From the NCBI RefSeq assembly GCF_020329485.1, contig NZ_JAGKJI010000017.1, positions 81,966 to 145,965 of the forward strand: a stretch of 64,000 bases of DNA. The letters are read 5' to 3'. The translations under genes and the position numbers were made by a program. Numbering within the stretch: position 1 is the stretch's first letter; each line of letters begins with the position of its first letter. The notes beneath the pieces are model-generated. The model worked only from the letters and a program-made list of their open reading frames with translations. It was not told the DNA's origin and made no database searches. Shown here in pieces: positions 9,759 to 18,583 of this stretch. The DNA comes from Bradyrhizobium cenepequi (GTDB taxonomy: Bacteria > Pseudomonadota > Alphaproteobacteria > Rhizobiales > Xanthobacteraceae).

Positions 9759-11006
9759 ATGTTTTCGAGACGGGATATGTTGGTCGTGTCCGCTGCGGGC
9801 GCTGCGATGACTGCAAGTACGGCGCACGCTGCCTCTTTCGGCAATCCGGACCAGCCGCCACAAGGCGCGGTCAACGCCAAAGGCCCGGGTAATCTCAGGG
9901 ATCCCGGCCCGCAAAACGAGGCCATCGGCAGCCAGTTTCCTTCAGCGCAGTTTCCTCCGGCAACCGATGTCGGTGGTATGCCGATGGACTGGGCCTCTTT
10001 CAACAACGCGCCAAGGCGCATCCAGAACGGCGGTTGGGCGCGCCAGGTAACCCAGAAGGATTTCGCGATCTCGGACACCATCACTGGCGTCAACATGCGG
10101 CTGACGGCCGGCGGCATCAGGGAATTGCACTGGCACCAGGCCGCCGAGTGGGCGATCATGACCTACGGCAGTTGCCGCGTAACGGTTCTCGACGCCCTTG
10201 GCCGGCCATACGTTGCCGACGTCAATGAGGGTGACCTCTGGTATTTTCCGGCCGGTCAGCCACATTCGCTGCAGGGTCTCGGCCCGGACGGCTGCGAATT
10301 CGTGATCTGCTTTGACGACGGCGACGCCAGCGAGTTCAATACGCTGCTGGTGACCGACTGGTTCGCCCATACGCCTCCGGAGGTGCTTGCCAAGAATTTT
10401 GGCGTTCCGGCTGAGACTTTCGCCGAGATCCCGCTGCAAAACCTCTGGATCTTCCAGGGGAAGCTGCCCGGCGATTTGGCAGCGGATCGCGTTGCTGTCA
10501 GTAAAGCCGGACGCGTTCCGCCCCATCCATTCATCTTCCGGCTTGCAGCGTCAGCTCCGACGAAAGAGTCTAGGGGCGGCGACGTGCGCGTTGCCGACAG
10601 CAACAACTTCACGGTTTCGACGACAGTCGCGGCCGCGCTGATCACGGTTCGTCCCGGCGGCGTGCGAGAGATGCACTGGCATCCGAACGCCGACGAATGG
10701 CAGTACTACATCAAGGGCAAGGCACGCATGACGGTGTTCAATACTGGACCGAACGCGATGACGATGGATTTCAACGCGGGAGATATTGGCTACGTCAAGC
10801 GCAATCTGGGACACTATGTCGAGAATGTCGGCGATACAGATCTGGAGTTCATCGGGGTGTTCAGGGCGCCCCGCTACGAGGAGATCTCTCTTTCCGACTG
10901 GTTGACACACACGCCGCCGGCGCTGGTCGCCCAGCATCTGAACGTAGACGAAGCGACCATCGCGAAATGGCCGGACAACGCTCCGGGCATAATGCCGAAA
11001 TCGTAG
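9759..11006 (+). CDS. Tat-exported bicupin, oxalate decarboxylase family
   Basis: This is a 415-residue two-cupin protein. A Tat signal is plain at the N-terminus (SRRDMLVVSAAGAAMTASTAHA). Cupin 1 has GIRELHWHQAAEWAIMTYG and AGQPHS; cupin 2 has VREMHWHPNADEWQYYIKG and NLGHYVENVG. Each supplies the His-His-Glu-His set expected for Mn. ASEFNT between the cupins sits where oxalate decarboxylases carry their SENST-type catalytic lid, so decarboxylation of oxalate to formate and CO2 is likely, but the lid differs and another bicupin activity is possible. It has regulatory site 2 upstream. Confidence 0.85.
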   Translation: MFSRRDMLVVSAAGAAMTASTAHAASFGNPDQPPQGAVNAKGPGNLRDPGPQNEAIGSQFPSAQFPPATDVGGMPMDWASFNNAPRRIQNGGWARQVTQKDFAISDTITGVNMRLTAGGIRELHWHQAAEWAIMTYGSCRVTVLDALGRPYVADVNEGDLWYFPAGQPHSLQGLGPDGCEFVICFDDGDASEFNTLLVTDWFAHTPPEVLAKNFGVPAETFAEIPLQNLWIFQGKLPGDLAADRVAVSKAGRVPPHPFIFRLAASAPTKESRGGDVRVADSNNFTVSTTVAAALITVRPGGVREMHWHPNADEWQYYIKGKARMTVFNTGPNAMTMDFNAGDIGYVKRNLGHYVENVGDTDLEFIGVFRAPRYEEISLSDWLTHTPPALVAQHLNVDEATIAKWPDNAPGIMPKS

Positions 11007-11084
11007 ATCGAGGAAACCAGTGTTCGCGTGCGCCCGACATGGCCAAGGTCCTTCTACGGCATGGGAACCGTGGGAAAGAAAGAT

Positions 11085-11501
11085 ATGGACGCACTCGACA
11101 ACGTCAGGCTCGGTATGACAGCGGAGCATATTGTCACCGTGACCTCGGAGATGACCGTCGGTTATTTCGTCGCGAACATGCCGCAGGTCTATGCCACGCC
11201 GATGATGATCCTGCACATAGGAATGGCGTCAGGCTCCGCTATAGCGGCGCATCTGCCAGAAGGCTTTGTCAGCGTCGGCATGGACGTGAAAGTTCGTCAC
11301 CTCGCCGCGACTCCGGTCGGCCGCAAGGTCCGTGCCTTCTCTCGAGTCGTCCAGATCGACCCAAAGAGCGTCGTCTTCGACGTCGAGGCCTGGGACGGCG
11401 AGCGCAAGATCGGCGATGGCACCCATCGCCGAGGCATCGTCGACGTGCTGGAGTTCGAGAAGCGGTACGGCGTAAGACAGCTCGCCACGAGCGTTGCTTG
11501 A
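11085..11501 (+). CDS. FlK-type hotdog thioesterase
   Basis: This 138-residue protein contains TAEHIVTVTSEMTVGYF, VYATPMMILHIGMASGSA and SVGMDVKVRHLAATPVGRKV, the pattern of the hotdog family that includes fluoroacetyl-CoA thioesterase. The Thr in YATP and the His in VRHLA are present, but the acidic residue usual a few positions after the Thr in active members is not seen. Starts at 11028 (GTG) and 11061 are in frame; 11085 has GGGAAAG upstream and matches the family N-terminus. It follows the bicupin by 78 bp and probably shares its transcript. The acyl-CoA substrate is unknown. Confidence 0.8.
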   Translation: MDALDNVRLGMTAEHIVTVTSEMTVGYFVANMPQVYATPMMILHIGMASGSAIAAHLPEGFVSVGMDVKVRHLAATPVGRKVRAFSRVVQIDPKSVVFDVEAWDGERKIGDGTHRRGIVDVLEFEKRYGVRQLATSVA

Positions 11502-11505
11502 TGGC

Positions 11506-12210
11506 TCATTGGGCCTCACTTTTCTCGATATCGGTGTTCGTCCCCATCGCCACTGCGAGCACCGCGAGCCCTACAGGCAAAGCCAGGGACCTGAGGCCAA
11601 TTGCCGCCTCGCATATCGCTCCCAGGCCGCAACCAATGGCAAAACCGACGATCGCTGGCCAGGTCAGCATCGCTCGGTCGCGCGCCCTGGCGGCGTTGGA
11701 CGGCTTGCGGCCGAACGTCACCTCACCGATGTCCATCACGAAACGTGTGATATTGGTTGTCATGACCGCGGTCGACGGCACGCCTTTCAGCGAGATCTGA
11801 ACGAGTGCGTTTTGCACGGCCATCGCCGAGACGCCGAGCATTCCCGCAACGATCGCCTTCGTTGCCTGCGGGTCCACGCTCGCACCGGCTAAAGCACACA
11901 GGGCGAAGAAGCCGGCGAGCAATGACAGCTGCAGCACAAGGAGCGATCGTAATGAGGCGAATCCGATCCTCTCCAGACCGCCGGCCAGCAATCTGCTCAA
12001 CCCGAGCGCCGCCACGAAGACGGGGACTGATAGAATGTTCGCTACTGGCGCGTGGCCGCCGGTGGCCAGATGTGCGACAAGGACGACAAGATTGCCTGTA
12101 ACGTGGGCGGTGAACAGGCCCCCAAGTCCGAGAAAGCTGATTGCGTCCACACTCCCCGCGATAACGCTGAGCACGGCCGGCAGCATTCCCGCATTTCGCG
12201 CGATCGCCAT
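11506..12210 (-). CDS. DUF1275 (YoaK-type) membrane protein
   Basis: The 234-residue integral membrane protein has about six hydrophobic helices and the family signature GSVDAISFLGLGGLFTAHVT near residue 18, plus VPSTAVMTTNITRFVMD near 165. DUF1275 proteins are uncharacterised and have been proposed to be transporters. It converges with the thioesterase gene, leaving only 4 bp between them, and lies 9 bp after the quinol oxidase subunit II gene, so it is probably the last gene of that operon. Confidence 0.85.
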   Translation of the reverse strand: MAIARNAGMLPAVLSVIAGSVDAISFLGLGGLFTAHVTGNLVVLVAHLATGGHAPVANILSVPVFVAALGLSRLLAGGLERIGFASLRSLLVLQLSLLAGFFALCALAGASVDPQATKAIVAGMLGVSAMAVQNALVQISLKGVPSTAVMTTNITRFVMDIGEVTFGRKPSNAARARDRAMLTWPAIVGFAIGCGLGAICEAAIGLRSLALPVGLAVLAVAMGTNTDIEKSEAQ

Positions 12211-12219
12211 GAGGACAAA

Positions 12220-13209
12220 CTAGTGCCCGTACCGGCCGCCCGGCCGGACTTTTCCCCGGAAGACGCTGTAGCTGACCAGCGTGTAGATCAGCATCAGCGG
12301 AAAGACGATCGCCCCGCAGCCCCAGAACATGAACACCAGACTGGATTGCGGTGCGGCAGCCTGGTCGACGGTGATGACGGAGGGGATCATGTAGGGCCAG
12401 AAGGACAGCGCCAGCGTGCCGAACGCCGACATGAAGATCAGCGCGACCATGTGGAACGGCAAGTAGTCGTTGTGGTTCAGGATACTGAGCGCGAGCACTG
12501 TCGCCGAGATCGCGCCAATCGCCGGGAATACGAACAGATATGGCCGGTCGATCCAGCGTTGCAGGATTGGAAGATTTTCGGCCAGGGCGTAAGCGAACAC
12601 AATCACCAGGAACGCCAGTACGCCGACCGCGAGTACGGGAATTTGGCGGCGGGCAACGTCGCGAACCTCGCCCTCGCATTTCCTGATCAGCCAGCAAGCG
12701 CCAAGAAGCGCGTAGCCAAGGCACAGGCCGATGCCGCAAAGGACCGCAAACGGCGTCAGCCAGCCCACCTCGCCGCCGGAATACTGGCCGTTCGTGAACG
12801 GCAGTCCTTCCACCAGCGCGCCAACCGTCAGTCCCTGGATGAACGTCGCAATCAGCGAGCCGCCGGCAAAGCTCAAATCCCAGATCCAGCGCAGCCGTTG
12901 CGTCTTGTAGCGAAACTCGAACGCCACGCCGCGCAGGATCAGGCCCAGTAGCATGGCAATGAGAGGGAGATAAAATGCTGAGAGCAAATTCGCATAGACG
13001 ATCGGGAAGGCTCCCCACAGAATAACCGCGGTGACTACCAGCCAGGTCTCGTTGCCGTCCCAGATCGGCGCGACCGAGCTCAGCATCGCGCCACGCCTGG
13101 CGTCCCCGCGTGCCAGTCCGAACAGCAAGCCGACCCCGAGATCGACGCCGTCGAGCAGCACATAGAGCAGGACGCTGATGGCCAGAAGCGAGACCCAGAA
13201 CATGACCAT
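12220..13209 (-). CDS. cioB: Quinol oxidase bd-type subunit II (CioB/CydB)
   Basis: This 329-residue protein has eight or nine membrane helices. The family start FWVSLLAISVLLYVLLDGVDLGVGLLFG and the segment WDGNETWLVVTAVILWGAFP are textbook subunit II. It forms the heterodimeric bd-type oxidase with the subunit I encoded 2 bp upstream and reduces O2 with electrons from quinol. Subunit II alone does not separate the Cio from the Cyd branch; the assignment to Cio rests on subunit I. Confidence 0.93.
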   Translation of the reverse strand: MVMFWVSLLAISVLLYVLLDGVDLGVGLLFGLARGDARRGAMLSSVAPIWDGNETWLVVTAVILWGAFPIVYANLLSAFYLPLIAMLLGLILRGVAFEFRYKTQRLRWIWDLSFAGGSLIATFIQGLTVGALVEGLPFTNGQYSGGEVGWLTPFAVLCGIGLCLGYALLGACWLIRKCEGEVRDVARRQIPVLAVGVLAFLVIVFAYALAENLPILQRWIDRPYLFVFPAIGAISATVLALSILNHNDYLPFHMVALIFMSAFGTLALSFWPYMIPSVITVDQAAAPQSSLVFMFWGCGAIVFPLMLIYTLVSYSVFRGKVRPGGRYGH

Positions 13210-13211
13210 GG

Positions 13212-14633
13212 CTATTCTCCGGCAACGAGGTGGCTGGGCTCTTCAATGAGTTCTTCGTCGGCCAGCGACATCGGCCGGTTCGGAACCGCGAGATGCGGAA
13301 CTCCGAACTGCTTTCGGGCCGGTCCGGTGCGGATCAGCCGATAAATGTAAAATGTGCCGAACAGGAAGATGAAGGCGTAGACCGCACAGAAGATCACCAG
13401 CGAGATCGTCGCCTGCCGCGCGGTCAGGAATGGCGTCATGGCATCTGCGGTTCGCAGCACGCCATAGACCACCCAGGGCTGGCGGCCGACTTCAGCGGTG
13501 AACCAGCCGGTGATGATCGCGACGAAGGGCAGTGGAAAGCTCAGGAACGTCAGCCAGAGCAGCGGGCGATTGTACGCGAGGCGATGCCTGTAACTCAGAT
13601 AGCTGCCGAACCAGGCGAGCCCCAGCATCAAGAGACCACATCCGACCATGAGCCGGAATGCGAAGAACGGGATGACCACCGGCGGCCAGTTCTCCGGAGG
13701 AATGCTGTTGAGTCCTGTCTCCTTCGCAGTGAGACTATCGGAGTCAATCAGGCTGCCGAAAGGAGATGGCAGCGTAATCGCGAAAAGGTTGCGCCGGTTC
13801 TTCACATCCGGCCATGCGAACAGCACTTCAGACCCCGGCTGTTCATCATTCCAGCGTCCCTCGATCGCAGCCATCTTGGAAGGCTGATAGGTGTTGACAT
13901 AGATGCCGTTTAGATGCCCGAAGAACAACTGAATCGGCATCAGCACGGCAGCGAGACCAAGCCCCATGCGCAGCATGATCCGCGCCTCGGCGTGATATAT
14001 CTTCCGCAGCATGTACCACGCGCCGGTCGCGGCCACGCAGAAAGCGCCCGTAAGATAGGCGGCAAGCAGCATGTGCGGAAATCGCGACCACACTACCGAA
14101 TTGAAGAGGATCTTGGTCCAGTCGTTTGGAGCAAAGACGCCGTTTTCCAGGACATAGCCTGTTGGCACCTGCATCCAGCTGTTGTTGGCCATGATAAAGA
14201 ACGCGGAAAACGTAGTCCCCAGCGCCACCATCGCGGTTGAAAATAGATAGAACCATGGCGGCACGCGGCTACGGCCAAAGATGAGTACCCCGAAGAAACT
14301 AGCCTCGAGCATGAACGCCCAAAAGGTCTCATACATCAGGAGCGGACCCTGAATCGGCCCGGACATTCTGGATAGCACGCTCCAGTTGGTGCCGAACTGG
14401 AAAGCCATCACGATCCCGGATACGACGCCCATCCCGAACGCCACCCCGAATATCTTCAGCCAAAATTCGAAGATTCCGCGATAGACCGGACGACCCGTCG
14501 CAAACGACAAGGCTTCAAGGACGGTGAGCCAGGCCGCAAGGCCGATCGTGAAGGACGGAAAGATAATATGGAACGTGATGGTAAAGGCGAATTGAATCCT
14601 GGAGAGAAGAAGCGCTGTGATATCCATCGTCAT
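13212..14633 (-). CDS. cioA: Quinol oxidase bd-type subunit I, cyanide-insensitive type (CioA)
   Basis: The 473-residue heme-binding subunit has the N-terminal ITFHIIFPSFTIGLAAW with the heme-ligand His, then GVVSGIVMAFQFGTNW and the GWFTAEVGRQPWVVYG quinol/heme region near residue 390. The periplasmic Q-loop is short, and the protein is shorter than E. coli CydA (about 520 residues), which fits the cyanide-insensitive CioA branch. A GGCAGGAA ribosome site precedes the ATG. Regulatory site 3 lies 37-56 bp upstream. It gives a low-proton-yield respiratory outlet that tolerates inhibitors, sensible beside several dehydrogenases. Confidence 0.93.
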   Translation of the reverse strand: MTMDITALLLSRIQFAFTITFHIIFPSFTIGLAAWLTVLEALSFATGRPVYRGIFEFWLKIFGVAFGMGVVSGIVMAFQFGTNWSVLSRMSGPIQGPLLMYETFWAFMLEASFFGVLIFGRSRVPPWFYLFSTAMVALGTTFSAFFIMANNSWMQVPTGYVLENGVFAPNDWTKILFNSVVWSRFPHMLLAAYLTGAFCVAATGAWYMLRKIYHAEARIMLRMGLGLAAVLMPIQLFFGHLNGIYVNTYQPSKMAAIEGRWNDEQPGSEVLFAWPDVKNRRNLFAITLPSPFGSLIDSDSLTAKETGLNSIPPENWPPVVIPFFAFRLMVGCGLLMLGLAWFGSYLSYRHRLAYNRPLLWLTFLSFPLPFVAIITGWFTAEVGRQPWVVYGVLRTADAMTPFLTARQATISLVIFCAVYAFIFLFGTFYIYRLIRTGPARKQFGVPHLAVPNRPMSLADEELIEEPSHLVAGE

Positions 14634-14664
14634 TTCCTGCCCAAAACCAGATCAACGAACCCGA

Positions 14665-14707
14665 ACGTAGTCATGGCCCAACCGTGAGCCATTAAATTCG
14701 CCGTTAA
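14665..14707 (-). promoter_or_regulatory. Shared palindrome/-10 promoter, site 3 (cioAB)
   Basis: On the minus strand TTAACG-GCGA-ATTTAA-TGG covers 14707-14689, and CTACGT covers 14670-14665 with the same 18-nt spacing. The cioA ATG is 37 nt beyond the start of the -10. The left arm of the palindrome is degenerate. Confidence 0.6.
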
Positions 14708-14816
14708 TCCGCGATCAGAAATTGATGCGGCTATTGCTCTCGGCGAATGCATCGAGCATGGCCGAGAAGCGATCGTTCCTCCGGTACGAGATACAGCCTG
14801 GGCAAGTTGCGTCGCG

Positions 14817-15842
14817 TCACGCTGCAGCACTGCCTGACGGGGGAGCCATGAATTCCGGACCGACCGGATCGGTGATGGTTTCGCGCAAGATCCGTTCAAT
14901 TTCGGCCTTGGCGGCGGCATCGAGCGACCAGCCAGTCACCTCGTCAACGGGCCGCAACTGATCAGGATGGCGCGCACCCCACAGCGCCGTGGTAATGCCC
15001 CGATCGAGCATCCAGCGGACCGCCAGATGAATGACGCGTTTGCCGAAGCGTTGCGCGAGGCGATCGAGCCTGGTCACGGCAGCCAGGTACTGTGCGAAAC
15101 GCGGTTCCTGGAACTTTGGATCGGTGCGCCTCAGATCGTCGCCACCGAAAACCGCACCTGCCCGCATTCGTCCCGATAGCAGGCCACGGCACAGCGCTCC
15201 ATATCCCAGCATCGCGATCCTGTTCCTCCGGCAATAGGGCAGAAGGTCGCTCTCGATTCCGCGTTCGAACAGATTGTAGGGCGGCTGCAGCACGTGCAGC
15301 GGCGCGATGCGTCGAAACCGCTCCATCTGGAGGACCGAGAAGTTGCTCACGCCGATGGCGCGAATCTTCCCTTGCGCGAACAGGGTGTGCATTGCGTCCG
15401 CGGTCTCTTCGATCGTAATCAGCGGATCGGGCCAGTGAACCTGATAGATGTCAATGTAGTTGGTCCGAAGCCTACGCAAGGACTCTTCAACCTCCCACAT
15501 GATGCGGGTGCGGCTGGCGTTGCGTGATACCTTTCCACCTTCCCATTGAAGTCCGGCTTTGGTCGCAATCAGCACTTTGGAGCGCAGTCCGCTTTCGTCG
15601 ATCGCCCTGCCTACGATTTCTTCGGAGCGGCCAAATCCATAGACCGGGGCCGTATCAACGAGGTTGATGCCGTGCTCGAAGGCGGCCCGGATGGTAGCGA
15701 TGGATTCGGCTTCGTCGGTTCCGCCCCACATCCACCCGCCGATCGCCCAAGTACCGATTGCGACCGGCGATACCCTGAGCGACGTACGGGGAATGCCTGT
15801 CAACTCCATTCTCGTTTGGAGAGCGTCCGCTTGGTCGGTCAT
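14817..15842 (-). CDS. Aldo/keto reductase
   Basis: The 341-residue cytoplasmic NAD(P)H-dependent carbonyl reductase has the TIM-barrel marks of the superfamily: NLVDTAPVYGFGRSEEIVG with the catalytic Asp and Tyr, LIATKAG with the Lys, IYQVHWPD with the His, and AIGVSNFS. The frame extends 18 codons upstream, but ATG 15842 has a GAAGAAGGAAC ribosome site. It ends about 180 bp before cioA. With the aldehyde oxidoreductase nearby, a role in aldehyde detoxification is possible; the substrate is not known. Confidence 0.92.
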   Translation of the reverse strand: MTDQADALQTRMELTGIPRTSLRVSPVAIGTWAIGGWMWGGTDEAESIATIRAAFEHGINLVDTAPVYGFGRSEEIVGRAIDESGLRSKVLIATKAGLQWEGGKVSRNASRTRIMWEVEESLRRLRTNYIDIYQVHWPDPLITIEETADAMHTLFAQGKIRAIGVSNFSVLQMERFRRIAPLHVLQPPYNLFERGIESDLLPYCRRNRIAMLGYGALCRGLLSGRMRAGAVFGGDDLRRTDPKFQEPRFAQYLAAVTRLDRLAQRFGKRVIHLAVRWMLDRGITTALWGARHPDQLRPVDEVTGWSLDAAAKAEIERILRETITDPVGPEFMAPPSGSAAA

Positions 15843-15905
15843 GATGCTGTTCCTTCTTCGAATGCGTGTGCCTTTGCGAGTGTGAGCGGCGGACAACGCC
15901 CAGAC

Positions 15906-16925
15906 TCAGTCGGGATTCACTGAGGGTATGGTGTAGAGCCCCGCCTCTTCCTCGGCGATGAGCGCGAGCGCGGTCCAGTCGAGGTCGCCGTAACCACGCG
16001 CGATTCCCGTGATCAACCGGTCCCTGACCACGCCAACTGACGGCATCGGGACGCCCGCCCTCTCTGCTTCCGCAAGCGCCAGGCGCACGTCCTTCAGCAC
16101 GAGGGGCAAAACAAATCCGGGCGCATAGGTCTGCCTAGCGATCTTGTCACCGTAAATCTTGTGCGCGCGCCCGCCGAACATTGTGCCGGTCATGATGTCG
16201 ACGAAAGTCTGTGGATCCCGTCCACGCTTTCGGACTACGGCCACGACTTCTCCGAGCATCTCCAGCGCCGTCGCGCTCATCATATTGCCGAGCAATTTGA
16301 TGAGGTTGGCGTCTTGCGGGTCGGCGCCGACCACGAATGTCCTTTGTCCAAGATTGTCGAGGATCGGCTGGCAGCGCTCGACATCGGCGGGAACGCCAGC
16401 GGCGATGATGAACAACTGGCGCGCCTTGGCCGCATCCGGATTACCGAATACCGGCGCGGCTACATAGCCCTGCCCGTTGCGCGCATGCTCGCTGGCAAGG
16501 AGCGACGCAGCCGCCGTGCTAATCGTGCTCATCGACAGATGGATCGCGCCAGGCATCAGACCCGCGGTTAGCCCTTCGAGGCCGATTTCTCTGCGACCGA
16601 ACACGACTTCGCGTACGGCATCATCGTCCGGCAACATGCTGATGACGATCTTGCAGTCGAGCAGATCGCCAATATCGGTCGTCGGTCTGAGACCGAGTGC
16701 CTCAAGCCTGCCGATCTGGTCCGGGCGGCGGACATAGCCGATCACCCGTCGTCCGCTGGCTGCGAGGTTCGCGGCCATCGCCGCTCCCATGTTACCAAGG
16801 CCGACAAAGCCGATTTCGCCCACGACCGGCTGCTCAACAACCGCTGCAGCATCGCCTCGCCGGCCAGGCAAATTCCCGGGTGCACTTGCGATGGCATGAG
16901 GAGAGATTGGCTGGTGTTTGGACAT
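15906..16925 (-). CDS. 3-hydroxyisobutyrate dehydrogenase-like NAD(P)-dependent oxidoreductase
   Basis: The protein has 339 residues from ATG 16925, which follows an AGGAG site; the frame is open for 52 more codons upstream. The Rossmann start EIGFVGLGNMGAAMAANLAASGR is at residues ~33-55 and the catalytic-Lys region NLIKLLGNMMSATALEMLGE at ~205-225. The family includes 3-hydroxyisobutyrate, tartronate-semialdehyde and related beta-hydroxyacid dehydrogenases. An unusual ~30-residue N-terminal extension precedes the Rossmann fold. Tartronate-semialdehyde reduction would suit a C2/C3 aldehyde theme, but this is only a guess. Confidence 0.88.
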   Translation of the reverse strand: MSKHQPISPHAIASAPGNLPGRRGDAAAVVEQPVVGEIGFVGLGNMGAAMAANLAASGRRVIGYVRRPDQIGRLEALGLRPTTDIGDLLDCKIVISMLPDDDAVREVVFGRREIGLEGLTAGLMPGAIHLSMSTISTAAASLLASEHARNGQGYVAAPVFGNPDAAKARQLFIIAAGVPADVERCQPILDNLGQRTFVVGADPQDANLIKLLGNMMSATALEMLGEVVAVVRKRGRDPQTFVDIMTGTMFGGRAHKIYGDKIARQTYAPGFVLPLVLKDVRLALAEAERAGVPMPSVGVVRDRLITGIARGYGDLDWTALALIAEEEAGLYTIPSVNPD

Positions 16926-17123
16926 GGCGGCTCCTGGCTGGGCGCAACGCATCCTTTGATGCGCACCTTGCGACGACATATCCACTAGCTGGTGAAGAGC
17001 GCATGTTGTCCTTGTCTCGACTTGCCGCGCTATTGAGTTTTCTTGCTTAGATTTCGTGAAAAGGCCTGTACCATGTGGCACGTGCCGGCTTGCCGCTTGA
17101 GCACTGCGTACGCCGGCTTCGAA
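16926..17123. other. Intergenic segment between divergent genes
   Basis: No convincing gene. It separates the minus-strand dehydrogenase from the araC regulatory region, the whole gap being 413 bp. Apart from the doubled site at 17124-17161 I see only the 5' leader of each gene. Confidence 0.5.
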
Positions 17124-17184
17124 ATAAATGCGAATTTAGTCTCTGAACGAAAATTTAATGGCGCCAACAATTCACCGGCTTACT
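17124..17184 (+). promoter_or_regulatory. Shared palindrome/-10 promoter, site 4, two abutting copies (araC)
   Basis: ATAAAT-GCGA-ATTTAG-TCT at 17124-17142 is followed without a gap by CTGAAC-GAAA-ATTTAA-TGG at 17143-17161, two 19-bp copies in direct repeat. CTTACT at 17179-17184 is the -10 candidate, 17 nt after TGG. The araC ATG is 155 nt further on. It is the only doubled site in the window and makes autoregulation by the AraC protein plausible. Confidence 0.65.
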
Positions 17185-17338
17185 CTTTAACCGGTCTGTC
17201 GCAACGACCGTCCGCAAGATGGACAACGCTCTTTCAATCGCAAAGCGGCAATGAAGACGACGTGATCCCAATAACATTCCCCGTGGGTCGAAAATGCTGG
17301 CTGAGGACAAGGGCTAATGCCCGCATCAGGAGAGCACA

Positions 17339-18247
17339 ATGAGTGGAATCGGCACTGCCGGTGTTCCTTCGTCCCCGCTGCCGATTGTCGCGATTTCCCC
17401 GCCCGATATCGCACGTCGCCATTTGGCGAATTGGGGCAGGATACAGGCTGACAACGTAAGAGTTACCCGGCGCGAGACTTTCGAAGATGGCTTTCAGGCA
17501 CAACGACATTTGCTGATCGCTTACGAACGCGCAGAACGGCATGACGGCGAGACCCTAATCGAGGGTTTACCAAAATCGACCTTGCGCGAATTCAATTGCA
17601 AGCTCAGCTTCGTGCCGGCCGGTCATCGGTTCTACGGATGGCAGAGGCCGCGGGTGCTGACGCGCGCCACTTATATCTATATCGATCTGCCGGATCGGCT
17701 GTTTGATCGAGGTTCCGGCTTGGCCTGTCCGGCGCTCAGCCCGCGGCTGTTCTTCTTCGATCAAGCCGTCTGGGACACCGCGCTCAAGCTCAAGGCCGAA
17801 GTCGGGAATTCCGATCCGTGGAGCCGCGAGTATGCGGATGCTTTGAGCCACGTGTTAATGCACGAGCTCTTCCGACTCGAACGAACGACGCCCGCCGCGG
17901 CGAGACCGGTTCGCGGCGGCTTACCAGCATGGCAGCAAAAACGGGTGGTCGAGTTCATCGAAGAGCATCTCGCGGAGGAGATTTCGCTGGCGGCTCTCGC
18001 AGAGCTCGTCGATCTGAGCCTCTATCATTTTGCGCGTGCCTTCACGCAATCGTTCGGCGCGCCCCCGCATCGCTACCATATGGCCCGCCGAATGGATCGC
18101 GCCAAGGGCCTGTTGCAGAAGCCGGCGCTCTCAGTGACGCAGATCGGTGCCCGGATTGGCTTTCGCGAAACGAGTTCGTTTACGAGGGCATTTCGCAAAT
18201 TCACCGGGCTTACGCCGACCGAATATCGCCGTCACCGAGAGGATTAA
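17339..18247 (+). CDS. AraC-family transcriptional regulator
   Basis: The 302-residue protein has two helix-turn-helix motifs at its C-terminus: EEISLAALAELVDLSLYHFA (~residue 215) and VTQIGARIGFRETSSFTRAF (~265), closing with the signature FTGLTPTEYRR. The N-terminal ~190 residues are a ligand-sensing domain without close similarity that I recognise. ATG 17339 follows CAGGAGAG. Its leader is long and carries two abutting copies of the shared promoter box, so it may bind that box and regulate itself together with the pao, bicupin and cio genes. This last step is inference. Confidence 0.92.
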   Translation: MSGIGTAGVPSSPLPIVAISPPDIARRHLANWGRIQADNVRVTRRETFEDGFQAQRHLLIAYERAERHDGETLIEGLPKSTLREFNCKLSFVPAGHRFYGWQRPRVLTRATYIYIDLPDRLFDRGSGLACPALSPRLFFFDQAVWDTALKLKAEVGNSDPWSREYADALSHVLMHELFRLERTTPAAARPVRGGLPAWQQKRVVEFIEEHLAEEISLAALAELVDLSLYHFARAFTQSFGAPPHRYHMARRMDRAKGLLQKPALSVTQIGARIGFRETSSFTRAFRKFTGLTPTEYRRHRED

Positions 18248-18583
18248 AGTCATAAGCGCGAAACCACCACGCTCATGGCCGTGGCGAAGGCGACTGCCTT
18301 GCCGCGGCGCACTGATTTCCAGTTGACCACTTCACCTCGTGGCTCGACGCGATTGATTTTCTCCTGCGGTTTGGGTTGGCAAAATCTCCAAGCGGTCGCC
18401 GGATAAGGCCAACGCACGACCGCATCTTCGCCGCGGAGCCCGTTGGGCCTCTTGAGATGAGTGTGGCGCGGCTACCACTGCAACCGGAATTTTCTGGCAT
18501 CACTGCATACGGCGCCTGATACTTCTTGCCGACCAATTTCGTACCAGCTTACGATCGTGCATGTTGAGCCACGGAGGCTCGCA
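18248..18583. other. Intergenic segment, no gene supported
   Basis: On the minus strand a frame of about 70 codons ends at 18250 and has plausible codon use, but it has no start codon after an in-frame TAG near 18470, so at most it is a gene remnant. The porin leader with its CGGAGG ribosome site occupies the right end. No shared promoter box is present. Confidence 0.4.

Noticed and set aside
14630..14920. 96-codon minus-strand frame between the aldo/keto reductase and cioA
   Set aside because: It overlaps the end of the reductase in another phase, covers promoter site 3, and has no ribosome site or similarity.
18250..18470. Minus-strand frame with coding-like composition downstream of araC
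   Set aside because: There is no start codon between the preceding stop and the candidate region, and no recognised family.
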